The position numbers and the translations under genes were made by a program. Shown here piece by piece: positions 9,103-18,510 of a DNA stretch of 64,000 nucleotides. The notes below the pieces were generated by a model. The model made no database searches and had not been told where the DNA came from. It saw only the letters and a program-made list of their open reading frames with translations. Numbering within the stretch: position 1 is the stretch's first letter; every line of letters begins with the position of its first letter. The stretch covers positions 242,540 to 306,539 of the forward strand of contig NZ_BAABLI010000015.1 of NCBI RefSeq assembly GCF_039544265.1. Direction: 5' to 3'. This DNA comes from Corallincola platygyrae (GTDB lineage Bacteria; Pseudomonadota; Gammaproteobacteria; Enterobacterales; Neiellaceae).

Positions 9103-10316
9103 TTGACAAACTCCTGACCCGCAATAGCATCTATTATTTCAGCCACTGAACTTGCAAGCGATTGTCGGTTCAAGAACCTAATATATTTTAGAGTCGTTTT
9201 TTCATCTTTATGGCCCATATAGTATTTTACAAATTCAATACATGCTTCTAGATTGTTCGGCTCCAGCTGCATTGCTATGGTAAGCAATTCGGTAGCAAAC
9301 GTAGCTCTAAGGTCGTGTGGTCGATATGTGAATTCTTCACCAAATACACTCTTATATTTTACTTTCAATCTATACCAGGAACTGTAGAACGCCTGCTTAG
9401 ACATTTCTGTCCCATTTTTTGTTATGAAGAGTGGAGGCACCTTGGTATTATTTTTGATTTTATATTTTGATAATCTTTCTAATAAGGTTTTACTATATTT
9501 AAGTTCAACTATCTCAGATAGGAAAGATTTGGTCATAAAGACTTCTCTTTCTTTACTGAATTTTGTTTTTACACCATAACGTGGACCTATGGTTATCCCA
9601 CCAATTAGACTGGTTTCGTTCTTATCTAGTATATCTTCGTTGAATAGTGAATACGGTATGCTCAGCACCTCTGACACTCTAAGACCACACTGCATCATAA
9701 GCTTTATTATTGTGGAGGTCTGGGCGTTGTCGGCACTTATGATTTTAAGTAGGTTCTCTTGTTTTTCTTTTGGTAACGGACATAGCGAAGGGATTTGTTT
9801 GCGCGCGACTCTAATAGAAAGATCAGAGGATTTTATTTTTCTATATCCATCAACTATGCTTTTTCTATATTGGAAAAAGTCACTAGTTGATATTATCTTT
9901 TCTTCCTCCAGCATTTCGTAGAAAGATTTTATAATAAGAATATAGTTGTTAGCTGTACTACTAGATAAGCTATTCTCTTCGCTAATTCTTTCCAATAAGT
10001 ATTGTCGGTAACCATAAGTAGGACTCTCGTATTTTAAAATGGTCGGTTTGAAGGGGTCTAAATTTTTCTCTTGGAGCCAACTTGTCCAAGATTTCATTGC
10101 TTTAGCTGTAGGAAGTAAATCTTTTTTTCCTTCGGAAGCTTTTTTGAGTATGAATAGATTTATCTGTCGACAAAGAGTGCGATTTGTTACGCCTGTGAGC
10201 ACAGGGATCTGTACATTTTTATATTGTCCTCTCATAGTGATTTGAGTTTGATTAGAAGAACGTAAATTCTCCATGACACCAAGTCTCACTTTGACCCCAT
10301 CAATTATCGTGACCAC
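9099..10316 (-). CDS. tyrosine recombinase, first gene of the cassette
   Basis: A 405-aa phage-integrase-family protein with an N-terminal SAM-like arm-binding region (about 45-140) and a complete catalytic set: R213 in CGLRVSEVL, H334 and R337 in RPHDLRATF, H369 in YYMGHKDEK and nucleophile Y378. The start given is a GTG; an ATG at 10274 (MENLRSS) is an alternative. It heads a leftward cassette of four overlapping genes and should be the catalytic core of integration and excision, like TnpA of Tn554. Upstream is a 430-base AT-rich gap that should contain its promoter and possibly the element end. Confidence 0.9.
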   Translation of the reverse strand: MVTIIDGVKVRLGVMENLRSSNQTQITMRGQYKNVQIPVLTGVTNRTLCRQINLFILKKASEGKKDLLPTAKAMKSWTSWLQEKNLDPFKPTILKYESPTYGYRQYLLERISEENSLSSSTANNYILIIKSFYEMLEEEKIISTSDFFQYRKSIVDGYRKIKSSDLSIRVARKQIPSLCPLPKEKQENLLKIISADNAQTSTIIKLMMQCGLRVSEVLSIPYSLFNEDILDKNETSLIGGITIGPRYGVKTKFSKEREVFMTKSFLSEIVELKYSKTLLERLSKYKIKNNTKVPPLFITKNGTEMSKQAFYSSWYRLKVKYKSVFGEEFTYRPHDLRATFATELLTIAMQLEPNNLEACIEFVKYYMGHKDEKTTLKYIRFLNRQSLASSVAEIIDAIAGQEFVK

Positions 10317-10747
10317 GTAACGGTTTCCATACTATGCGAATGCTATTAAAACTTGAAAGTTAGAACATATATTCGGGAAGTACAGTTTTTGGTAAATTTG
10401 GAAGGAGTTTAGTCAGAAGGTTTGTTGCATAGATACCATACATAGCCATCTCAAAGGCAAGAATCAAAATGAGCTTTAAAAAGATAATTTATAATATAAT
10501 CAGCAGGATATAAGTCGAAATGTTTGTGGGAGCCACTTAATGCCGCTCCTTAGATAGTTGAATGAATATATCTTATAGCGAAGTAGTGTTTCAGCTACAT
10601 ATTTGTAGCGTAAGATACACTTGTTTCATTTGAAACCGCCAATGGGCTTCTATCATGAATGGGAACTGTATCGTCATTCTTGTTATGACCGTATCTAGGT
10701 AACCTAAACTAAGAAAATGCGACCTCAAAGGAATGGAGTGATGCTAG
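10317..10747. other. AT-rich gap between the recombinase cassette and the divergent 251-aa gene
   Basis: No gene is seen in these 431 bases. The region is AT-rich (for instance around 10485-10500) and lies between two divergent genes, so it should hold both promoters. In Tn554-like elements the terminus lies next to the first recombinase gene, so an element end could be here, but I cannot define it without an empty-site comparison. Confidence 0.45.
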
Positions 10748-11503
10748 ATGAAAGAGAATATCCACAATAGAATCTCGCTTGGCGTTGCCGTTATGGCAGT
10801 TGTGCTGTCGCAGTTCCCACCAATTCACAAACTATTTGATGATGCTGAGCTAAAGATCGAAGTTGCACAGAACCTCTATGCAACCGAGCAACTTGGCCAC
10901 GTGGTCTTGCAACCTACCGTCACTATCCACAATCAGGGTGAAGTGTCCGGGATAATTGACCGAATAACACTCGACTTGACTCGACACAGTGATGAAGAGT
11001 CTATGAACTTCACTGTCCACTCTTTCTATCCGCCAGAAGCACCACTCGATCCGTTGGCTCCCCCTGTTGCCTTACCGTTTCACAGCATTCATGTTAAACC
11101 AAACGATTCTTGGACAGCCATGACCATTGCCTCCAAGAGATTACCAAACCAAGAGGACATGAATCTGATTTCTGAACTTGCAAACAAAATGAAATTGGAA
11201 ATCGGAGCATTCAATCCTGACCAGCCAGATTTTCATGAAGTATCACAGGAACTCTTTGAAGAGGTATCCGAAATTAGTTGGAAAAACCTGGAGTTTTTTA
11301 CTCCCGGCGAATACTCCGTAACACTCACTGCAAGAGACTCTGATGGTAACTCTGTCCATAAAAGCAATTACACTTTCTTGATAGATGACTGGCACATGGA
11401 CCAGTTTGGTCGAAGTATTGAAAAGTACCGATATGGCGAATCAATTGTTCGGCCGCCAGCTGAGTCATATGCAATTGTGATTTCGCTGAAAACCAAAGAA
11501 TAG
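10748..11503 (+). CDS. membrane-anchored protein of unknown function
   Basis: A 251-aa protein with a single N-terminal hydrophobic segment (about residues 9-28) and a long extracytoplasmic or cytoplasmic part rich in beta-strand-like stretches (VVLQPTVTIHNQGE, EYSVTLTARDSDG). I do not recognise the family. The start is supported by GGAGTG 8 bases upstream. It is transcribed away from the recombinase cassette and ends in a non-coding stretch, and may be a cargo gene or lie just outside the element. Confidence 0.7.
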   Translation: MKENIHNRISLGVAVMAVVLSQFPPIHKLFDDAELKIEVAQNLYATEQLGHVVLQPTVTIHNQGEVSGIIDRITLDLTRHSDEESMNFTVHSFYPPEAPLDPLAPPVALPFHSIHVKPNDSWTAMTIASKRLPNQEDMNLISELANKMKLEIGAFNPDQPDFHEVSQELFEEVSEISWKNLEFFTPGEYSVTLTARDSDGNSVHKSNYTFLIDDWHMDQFGRSIEKYRYGESIVRPPAESYAIVISLKTKE

Positions 11504-12230
11504 TGGACCGTCCGCGCAGGTGGAGCAGGCCGGTAATATATATGCATGTTGAGTTAGGCCATAGGGTCACCTAGTCCTATGGCGCGAGTGGTTGATTCTC
11601 TGGCAGTGGTGTTCAGTAACCTTTTGGAGAATAGTCGTGCAAAGGGTAGTTGCTTAAGTGGAGAGATTTGCTTCTTCAGAAGTCGCCTTCGTGTAATCAA
11701 GGTAGCATGAGAGCGCCTGACCATTGGAAAGTTAGTGTGCAATACGAGCGTACTTCACTTGCTGTAGTCGCGGAAATGAGAGTGCAAGAGCTCTCGCTCG
11801 GCAAAATGCTAAAGCATTCTGGTGAGCAAGTCTTATGAAGTCATCTGCCAGGTCTGGCCCACAAGTTTACGCAATCTCTGATTATGAATGGATCGGAGAA
11901 CTGAAGGAAAGACGCTTCGGTTTTGTTTGTACCTCCGCTAAGAGTTATGTCTAAAGTTGATTAGCCACAACTTCATCTAACACTCCTCGACAACTGAACG
12001 TGACTAAACTTGATAGGCAGTTTCGAGCGATTTGCGGTCATTGATTTGAAAACGGCGTGATTTAGAGAATTGCTGTAAGCAGACTTTCGAAACTCCAATT
12101 GCTTCCTGATGCGCTTGCGGTAGTTGACAGTTTTTAGCATCAATTCACGCGCTTCGTGTATCTGGATTTATTTGTTTGAAGCCTGCAACTTGTCGAATTT
12201 ACATGCCTTTGATAGATTTGCTTTTTAAGT
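11504..12230. other. 727-base region without a convincing gene
   Basis: Several short frames are present but none has good support. The best is a very basic 55-residue frame on the minus strand (11973-12140, ATG to TGA) with no recognisable family, which could be a gene remnant. A perfect inverted repeat lies at 11558-11583. The right part should contain the promoter of the metal-efflux operon, but no clear operator was found. Confidence 0.5.
11558..11583. repeat. perfect inverted repeat, 8-bp arms and 10-bp spacer
   Basis: GCCATAGG and CCTATGGC face each other across a 10-base spacer, 55 bases after the stop of the 251-aa gene. There is no T-run, so a terminator is unlikely. It may be a regulatory or recombination site near the edge of the mobile region; this is inference. 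Confidence 0.4.
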
Positions 12231-12626
12231 TTGGAACGAATTTGGGGTCAGCTTCTGTTGGTTAGTAAGTGTTTTGCTTCACTGCTTGCTCTTTTGGTTG
12301 TTCTGCAATCAGGGCTAGCTACAGCTTATGCTTATGAATCACATCAATCAGGCTTGGAGCATTATCAAGCTAATCATTTCCACCAACACGAAGTAGATAA
12401 AGAAGTGCCAAAAGGGCACATTGAAGGGGACTCCGTCAGCCAAAGTTCCGAGCTCCCTCCGCACGATTGTCACCAGTGTGGTCACTGCCATGGCCATAGC
12501 TCTGTCGCACTTGTCGTGTTAAATCCAACTATCCCCTCACAGCTTTTGAGTGGGGAAGAAATTGACTTTTTGCCCAGCCAAACCAAGTACATCCCCGTCT
12601 CTCTGTTCCGCCCTCCGATAGCGTAA
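12231..12626 (+). CDS. CzcI-like periplasmic His/Cys-rich protein
   Basis: A 131-aa protein with a hydrophobic signal segment (about residues 14-32, cleavage after TAYA) and a mature part rich in metal ligands, including HFHQHE and DCHQCGHCHGHS. It ends in a SLFRPPI tail typical of small proteins in front of czc operons. Proteins of this kind are thought to modulate or sense metal in the periplasm. The start is uncertain: a TTG at 12231 is given, no good ribosome site is visible, and a TTG a few codons later would also work. It lies 80 bases before the outer-membrane pump gene, in the same direction. Confidence 0.65.
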   Translation: MERIWGQLLLVSKCFASLLALLVVLQSGLATAYAYESHQSGLEHYQANHFHQHEVDKEVPKGHIEGDSVSQSSELPPHDCHQCGHCHGHSSVALVVLNPTIPSQLLSGEEIDFLPSQTKYIPVSLFRPPIA

Positions 12627-12706
12627 TCGACTTTTTCATTTTTCTTTAAGCTCGTGGTGGCCTAAGCCTCTGCGTATCTATCGATATCCAATGTTTGGTC
12701 GAAACA

Positions 12707-13948
12707 ATGACAAATATTTCTTTAAAGCGCTTTGTCCGTGCGATGTGTTGTTTTCCGTTCGGCGTACTATGCGCAACCTTTCTTAATTCTCAAGCGTTAG
12801 CCAGTGATTGGAACAATTGGTTAGCCAATCAAATAAATCAGCACCCAGATGTGATGGCCGCTAAGGAACGTTGGCAGGGAGCCAAAGCTAATGCGGATTC
12901 AATTCTTCAGCCTATCTACAATCCGGAGCTCTCTGCCGGAGCAGAACGTAATGGCGATGAAAACAACTATGCAGTGGGCTTGGCGCAAACCGTAGACCTT
13001 TGGGATAGGAGCGCAGTAAACGTTAAACAGGCTGCGCACTTAAAAAATGCGGCCATGTACATGTACAAGCAACAAGTGCTCGAAAAAACTGCTGAGGTTG
13101 TTAGAGCTTTAGTGGAATGGCAAAGCGCTAATCTGGCTGCCAGCATCGCTAAAGCACAGCAAAAACAACTTTATTCGATGCTCAATCTCATCGACACGCG
13201 GCAAAAGTCAGGCGACCTGGGAACAGTGGATGCTGAACTGACATTTTTGTCGTTGTCACAGCAGATCTCGCAAGTCGCAGATGTCGAAGCTAACTTGTTG
13301 CAAACCGAAGTGAGACTTCGGGAGCTACTGCCACAGTGGACACAATCCAAGGGAGGGATCCCGAAGAAGTTTTGGCCATCAACGATTCCAGTCGCTAGCG
13401 ATGAGGGGGTAAGGCAACACCCGCAGGTTGCGAGTGCAGAATCCGTCTGGCGTTCACTTAAGGAGAACAGTGAATTAGCTCGCAGAGCGGAGAAGGCTGA
13501 TCCGACTTTTGGGATAAATGCCGGTCGTGACGGTGGTGATAGCCTAGTTGGATTAACCGTTTCCATTCCTCTTCATGTACGAAATGACTTTAGTGCTGAG
13601 ACCCGAGCGGCTCAGAGCATGGAGCTTGAAGCAGAGGCGCAGTGGATAGCGACTTTTCGGAAGCAGCGCGTTGACTGGGATGCCGCAAGGGGAGCCTGGC
13701 AACGTTATGAATATCACCTTGAAAAATGGGAAGCGCTATTAGCTCATCGTGTTGAAAGCAGTGAAAAGCTGCTGGAGCGGCAATGGCAAAGTGGTGATCT
13801 CTCAACGCCAAACTATTTATCAGCCTTAAACCAACGCACTGAGAGCCTCCTCGCAGGTATAGAGCTAAAAAAACAAGCGCAGCTTTCACTAACAGAAGCC
13901 CTCTATCAGTCCGGTCAGTTGACCGCTCTCATCCAGCCTGCGAACTGA
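12707..13948 (+). CDS. czcC: outer-membrane channel of a heavy-metal efflux pump (CzcC-like)
   Basis: A TolC/CzcC-family protein. It has a signal peptide ending near SQALA and then the characteristic helical repeats, with two TolC-like halves (DWNNWLANQI near the mature start). It forms the outer-membrane exit of a tripartite RND efflux system. The ATG at 12707 is preferred over an in-frame TTG 12 bases upstream because it gives a normal signal peptide. It is followed after 15 bases by the adaptor gene, as usual in czcCBA operons. The metal specificity (Co, Zn, Cd) cannot be read from the sequence. Confidence 0.9.
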   Translation: MTNISLKRFVRAMCCFPFGVLCATFLNSQALASDWNNWLANQINQHPDVMAAKERWQGAKANADSILQPIYNPELSAGAERNGDENNYAVGLAQTVDLWDRSAVNVKQAAHLKNAAMYMYKQQVLEKTAEVVRALVEWQSANLAASIAKAQQKQLYSMLNLIDTRQKSGDLGTVDAELTFLSLSQQISQVADVEANLLQTEVRLRELLPQWTQSKGGIPKKFWPSTIPVASDEGVRQHPQVASAESVWRSLKENSELARRAEKADPTFGINAGRDGGDSLVGLTVSIPLHVRNDFSAETRAAQSMELEAEAQWIATFRKQRVDWDAARGAWQRYEYHLEKWEALLAHRVESSEKLLERQWQSGDLSTPNYLSALNQRTESLLAGIELKKQAQLSLTEALYQSGQLTALIQPAN

Positions 13949-13963
13949 AATTAGGACAACTTA

Positions 13964-15244
13964 ATGAACATGAAATTTACCACTTTTTTGATCGCTGGCT
14001 TTCTGAGCTCTGGGGTTGTATTTGCGTCAAAAACAGAGCACGGCCATACACATGTCTCTCCGCCAACCGAGAGTCGCGAAAAACTCCAAGAGCCTCACCA
14101 ACCAGATGAGGAACATGGCCATGAAGAGCACGGTGAGCATTTGCTTGATGAACACGATGAGCACGATGAGCACGATGAGCACGAGCACAAAAGACAAGGG
14201 GGAGCCGACACTGTCGATGAAGCTCATGGTGTCGAAGGCGCTGCGATACTAAGTCGGGAGCAAATTGCGCTTGCTGACGTTTTCGTCGAACCACTCAAGG
14301 CCAGGCAAGTTGACTATCAACTTTATGCACCAGGAGAAGTCCTTACAAACGGCTACACAAGCTATCGGGTATCACCTCGCGTTCCCTCCTTGGTTCTCAG
14401 TCGCCATGTGGCTCTCGGCGAGCATGTCAAAAAAGGACAGGCCCTTGTCACGCTTTTTAGTGAGAATGTCGCCGTCGTTCAATCTCAATTTCGTACTGCT
14501 TGGCCCGAGTGGCAGAGAGTTGAGTCGTTGGGCAGAAAGACAGTCGGTGACAAGCGTTACTTTGAAGCAAAATCCAACCTCGAAGCTGTAGAAGCTACTT
14601 TGTTGGCATACGGACTGTCTCACAATGATCTAGAAGCTTTAAAAAGTCAGAGGCCGCCATCATTGGGCAAATATACGCTTCGGGCTGAAATCGATGGCGC
14701 AGTTCTGTCTGATGAGTTTGAGCAAGGACAGCGTCTTGAGGCTGGCGATCCACTCATTCTTATTGCCGACGAAAAGCAGCTATGGGTCGAGGCGCACTTG
14801 CCGCCCAATTTACACCTCTCTTTGGAGGCCGGAGCAAAGGCTGAAGTGGTGAGTGTAGATGTACGGTTGGACGCCGTTGTATCTCAAGAAGCCCACACCA
14901 TAGACCCGGTCACACGAACGCGCCTTGTGCGATTGCTTGTAGACAATACTGCTCATCAACTTCATCCCGGCCAATTTGCTGAAGTGTTTTTCAACTTTCG
15001 CACGAAGCATTCAGTGATTGCTGTACCCGAGACAGCATTGATTCGAGATGCACATGGGGATTGGACTGTTTTTGTCGAAGACCATCCAGGCGAGTTTGTT
15101 CCTAAAGAAGTTGAGTTAGGAGATTCCTATGGGCAAGTTCGCGAAATTTTGGGCATTGAACCTGGCACGCGGGTTGTTACGAAGGGAGCGTTTTTCGTCG
15201 CTTCACAGATCGCCAAAGGCGGTTTTGACCCACACAACCACTAG
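13964..15244 (+). CDS. czcB: periplasmic adaptor of a heavy-metal efflux pump (CzcB-like)
   Basis: A 426-aa membrane-fusion protein joining the inner-membrane pump to the outer-membrane channel. It has a short signal peptide, then a strikingly His/Asp/Glu-rich stretch (about residues 24-75) that includes several tandem DEH triplets, a probable metal-binding or metal-buffering segment. The barrel-sandwich, hairpin and beta-barrel domains follow (VALGEHVKKGQALVTLF, LRAEIDGAVLSDEF). It lies between czcC and czcA with gaps of 15 bases each, indicating one operon. Confidence 0.92.
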   Translation: MNMKFTTFLIAGFLSSGVVFASKTEHGHTHVSPPTESREKLQEPHQPDEEHGHEEHGEHLLDEHDEHDEHDEHEHKRQGGADTVDEAHGVEGAAILSREQIALADVFVEPLKARQVDYQLYAPGEVLTNGYTSYRVSPRVPSLVLSRHVALGEHVKKGQALVTLFSENVAVVQSQFRTAWPEWQRVESLGRKTVGDKRYFEAKSNLEAVEATLLAYGLSHNDLEALKSQRPPSLGKYTLRAEIDGAVLSDEFEQGQRLEAGDPLILIADEKQLWVEAHLPPNLHLSLEAGAKAEVVSVDVRLDAVVSQEAHTIDPVTRTRLVRLLVDNTAHQLHPGQFAEVFFNFRTKHSVIAVPETALIRDAHGDWTVFVEDHPGEFVPKEVELGDSYGQVREILGIEPGTRVVTKGAFFVASQIAKGGFDPHNH

Positions 15245-15259
15245 GCGAACGGAGTCTCA

Positions 15260-18200
15260 ATGTTTAATCGAATTATTGATTGGGCAGTGGCCAACAGGTT
15301 GTTGGTACTAATAGCCCTTGGCGTACTAATCGTCAGTTCAACCTTCCTGATCCCTAAGTTAAATTTGGATGCATTCCCTGACGTCACCAATGTTCAGGTT
15401 TCAGTAAACACTGAAGCGCCGGGACTCGCCGCCGAAGAGGTAGAGCAGCTCATTACCTACCCGATCGAAGCGGTTATGTATGCGTTGCCGGATGTACAAG
15501 AGGTGCGCTCTATATCCAAGACGGGGCTGTCCGGCGTTACAGTCGTCTTTAAAGAAGGTACCGACATATACTTTGCCCGACAGTTGGTGTTTGAAAGGCT
15601 CCAAGCTGCTAAAGAGCTAATTCCTGAGGGGGTAGGCACGCCCGAAATGGGGCCGAATACTTCCGGTTTAGGGCAAGTCTACCAATACTTGTTAGTGGCC
15701 GAGCCCGAATCGGGATTTGACGCAATGGCGTTGCGCAGTCTTAACGACTGGGTAGTGAAGCTGCTGCTTATCCCAGCGGAGGGAGTCACCGATGTACTCT
15801 CATTCGGTGGCAAGGTTCGCCAGTATCAAGTCAATTTGAACCCTTCATTATTGCTCGCTTACGAACTTTCACAAGATGACGTAATAGCCGCGCTCGAACG
15901 AAACAACACCAATGTTGGCGGCTGGTACATGAATCGTGGCCAGGAGCAACTCGTAATTAGAGGGACTGGTTGGGTGGCCTCGGGAGACCTTGGGCTGGAG
16001 CAACTTGGACAAGTACCGGTTAAAACCATTGAAGGCGTGACGGTCACAGTTGCCAACGTTGCTGAAGTGACATTGGGTGGAGAGATCCGTCAAGGCGCTG
16101 TGACAATGAGTCGCAAAAATGAAGATGGCACCATCGAGAATCTCGGAGAGGTTGTATCAGGGATCGTTCTCAAGCGTATGGGGGCAAACACCAAGGCGAC
16201 TATCGACGGGATAAACAGCAGGGTTGAGCGTATTAATCAGGCGTTACCTGATGGGGTTCACTTCGAAGCTTTCTATGACCAGGCAGATCTGATTTCGCAA
16301 GCGGTGCAGACGGTAGTCAATGCGCTGTTATTGGCCTTTGCGCTGATCGTCGTGATATTGGCGCTGTTTCTGATGAACCTTAGAGCTACATTACTGGTGC
16401 TCATTTCTATCCCAATTTCTATCGGCATCGCGTTGATGGTAATGGCTTGGTTTGGTATCTCCGCCAACCTGATGTCATTGGGAGGGATCGCCGTCGCTAT
16501 CGGAATGCTCGTTGATGGCTCTGTCGTCATGGTCGAAAACATGTTTAAGCATTTGAGTCACCCTGATGCTGAGCATGATGAAGAAAGAGCAGCCTTAGCA
16601 GGTGGCTCGACAAGCGTTCTCACTAATGGCGAAGAGAACGAAGCAGGTATTGCTTTAAGGCTTCAACAAGCTGGGCGAGAAGTGGCGCGACCTATCTTCT
16701 TTGCAACAGCAATTATCTTAGTTGTCTTCATGCCGCTATTCAGCTTTGAAGGGGTAGAGGCCAAGCTGTTTCAACCCATGGCTGTGAGCATCATGTTGGC
16801 GATGCTGGCAGCCGTTGTGGTTGCTATGGTGATTGTACCTGCGCTCGCGACATACTTGTTCAGACATGGTGTGAGAGCGCGGCAAAGCTTTGTGCTTCAA
16901 CCTCTTGAACGCGCTTACCGTGCAGGCCTGCATTGGGGATTAAATCATCGTAAAGCGGTCGTCACCGTAGCGGCTGTGTTAGTCATTGCAGCAGTAGCTG
17001 TCGTTCCGCGTCTGGGAACAGAGTTTGTGCCAGAGCTTGAAGAAGGCACGATCAATCTGCGGGTAACACTGGCTCCATCTTCAAGCCTCAATACAGCACT
17101 GGAGGTTGCGCCCAAACTCGAAGCCATCTTGATGAAGTTTCCCGAAGTGACTTATGCCATGTCTCGTATTGGCCGAGCAGAAATTGGTGGTGATCCTGAG
17201 CCAGTCAACAACATAGAAATCTACATTGGTCTAAAGCCAGTTGCTCAATGGACAAGTGCAGACAACCGTTATGAGTTGCAAACACTTATGGAACATCAGC
17301 TTGAACAACACCCTGGCCTGCTATTCAACTTCTCTCAGCCAATTGCCACACGGGTGGACGAGTTGCTCTCTGGGGTCAAAGCACAACTGGCGATTAAACT
17401 CTTTGGTCCTGACCTGACCGTGTTAGCGCAGAAAGGTCAAGCCATTGAGGTCGCCGTAAAGGAAGTTGCAGGTGCTCGTGATGTCGCTATGGAGCAAATC
17501 GCCGGTGAATCTCAATTAGTTGTGAAACCTAATCGCCGTGCGCTCTCCAGATACGGATTGGATGTTGAAGATGTTATGGCGATGGTCCGTGATGGCATGG
17601 GAGGCGCGAGTGCGGGACAGATCATTAACGGTAACGAACGTTATGACATTTATGTGCGAATAGCAGAGCAGTTCCGCCAGGATAGAGAGCAAATCGCTGA
17701 ACTGCGTTTACGTTCACCTTCCGGCGCATGGGTGCGCTTGGGCGATGTGGCAGAGGTGTCGGTAGAGTCTGGCCCACCACAAGTGCGCCGAGATGACGTT
17801 CAGCGCCGGGTAGTCATCCAAGCTAACGTCCATGGCAGAGATATGGGCAGCGTGGTGGCTGATATTCAGGAGACTATCGCCAGAAAGGTTGATTTACCTT
17901 CTGGTTACTCAATTGATATCGGAGGTCAGTACGAGAACCAACAGAGAGCGCAGCAGCGTTTGTTCCTTGTCGTGCCGTTGTCTCTTGGTTTAATTGCTCT
18001 GCTGTTGTACTTCACGTTCGCTTCCGTTGGCCAAGCGATGTTGATTCTCGTGAATGTGCCACTGGCCGTGATTGGAGGGGTATTCTCTCTGTGGTTATCT
18101 GGTCAGTACTTATCTGTGCCAAGCTCTGTCGGTTTCATTACGTTGTTTGGAGTAGCAGTGTTGAATGGTGTTGTCATGGTAGAAAGCATCAATCAACGCA

Positions 18201-18457
18201 TTAAAGACGGTTCACCTGTTGAAAGCGCTGTGTTTGATGGTGCGCTCTCAAGGCTAAGGCCGGTGTTAATGACAGCGATGACCTCCGCTTTGGGGCTTAT
18301 CCCTATGTTACTTTCAAATGGGGTTGGCGCTGAGATCCAAAAACCGTTGGCTACAGTTATTGTCGGGGGTCTGGTAACCGCAACCCTACTAACGCTCTTT
18401 GTATTACCAGTGCTGTTTGTATGGTTCTCAAAAGGCAAGCTACGAGAGATGTCCTAA
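15260..18457 (+). CDS. czcA: heavy-metal RND efflux transporter (CzcA-like)
   Basis: A 1065-aa inner-membrane proton/metal antiporter of the HME-RND group. Twelve transmembrane segments in the usual 1+5+1+5 layout are visible, with two large periplasmic loops. The TM4 signature of the HME group is present (IGMLVDGSVVMVEN), carrying the acidic residues that relay protons. It pumps divalent cations through CzcB and CzcC. One feature is a 20-residue linker rich in Glu and Gly after TM4 (near residues 435-460). A weak convergent hairpin follows the stop. Confidence 0.94.
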   Translation: MFNRIIDWAVANRLLVLIALGVLIVSSTFLIPKLNLDAFPDVTNVQVSVNTEAPGLAAEEVEQLITYPIEAVMYALPDVQEVRSISKTGLSGVTVVFKEGTDIYFARQLVFERLQAAKELIPEGVGTPEMGPNTSGLGQVYQYLLVAEPESGFDAMALRSLNDWVVKLLLIPAEGVTDVLSFGGKVRQYQVNLNPSLLLAYELSQDDVIAALERNNTNVGGWYMNRGQEQLVIRGTGWVASGDLGLEQLGQVPVKTIEGVTVTVANVAEVTLGGEIRQGAVTMSRKNEDGTIENLGEVVSGIVLKRMGANTKATIDGINSRVERINQALPDGVHFEAFYDQADLISQAVQTVVNALLLAFALIVVILALFLMNLRATLLVLISIPISIGIALMVMAWFGISANLMSLGGIAVAIGMLVDGSVVMVENMFKHLSHPDAEHDEERAALAGGSTSVLTNGEENEAGIALRLQQAGREVARPIFFATAIILVVFMPLFSFEGVEAKLFQPMAVSIMLAMLAAVVVAMVIVPALATYLFRHGVRARQSFVLQPLERAYRAGLHWGLNHRKAVVTVAAVLVIAAVAVVPRLGTEFVPELEEGTINLRVTLAPSSSLNTALEVAPKLEAILMKFPEVTYAMSRIGRAEIGGDPEPVNNIEIYIGLKPVAQWTSADNRYELQTLMEHQLEQHPGLLFNFSQPIATRVDELLSGVKAQLAIKLFGPDLTVLAQKGQAIEVAVKEVAGARDVAMEQIAGESQLVVKPNRRALSRYGLDVEDVMAMVRDGMGGASAGQIINGNERYDIYVRIAEQFRQDREQIAELRLRSPSGAWVRLGDVAEVSVESGPPQVRRDDVQRRVVIQANVHGRDMGSVVADIQETIARKVDLPSGYSIDIGGQYENQQRAQQRLFLVVPLSLGLIALLLYFTFASVGQAMLILVNVPLAVIGGVFSLWLSGQYLSVPSSVGFITLFGVAVLNGVVMVESINQRIKDGSPVESAVFDGALSRLRPVLMTAMTSALGLIPMLLSNGVGAEIQKPLATVIVGGLVTATLLTLFVLPVLFVWFSKGKLREMS

Positions 18458-18463
18458 CTAAGG

Positions 18464-18494
18464 AGCCTGCCGTTTCGTCTCGAAGCGGTAGGCT
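18464..18494. terminator. possible convergent terminator between czcA and merR-type gene
   Basis: A 9-bp stem (AGCCTGCCG with CGGTAGGCT, one G-U pair) with a 13-base loop lies between the convergent ends of czcA and the regulator gene. There is no strong T-run on either side, so termination strength is doubtful. Confidence 0.4.
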
Positions 18495-18510
18495 AATCTT
18501 CGGTTAAGTC

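Noticed and set aside
11973..12140. A 55-residue basic reading frame on the minus strand
   Set aside because: No family, no ribosome site, and surrounded by stops; noted only in the gap entry.
13977..14294. Long overlapping frames on both strands across the DEH-rich part of czcB
   Set aside because: Repetitive His/Asp codons open the other frames; the czcB frame has clear domains.
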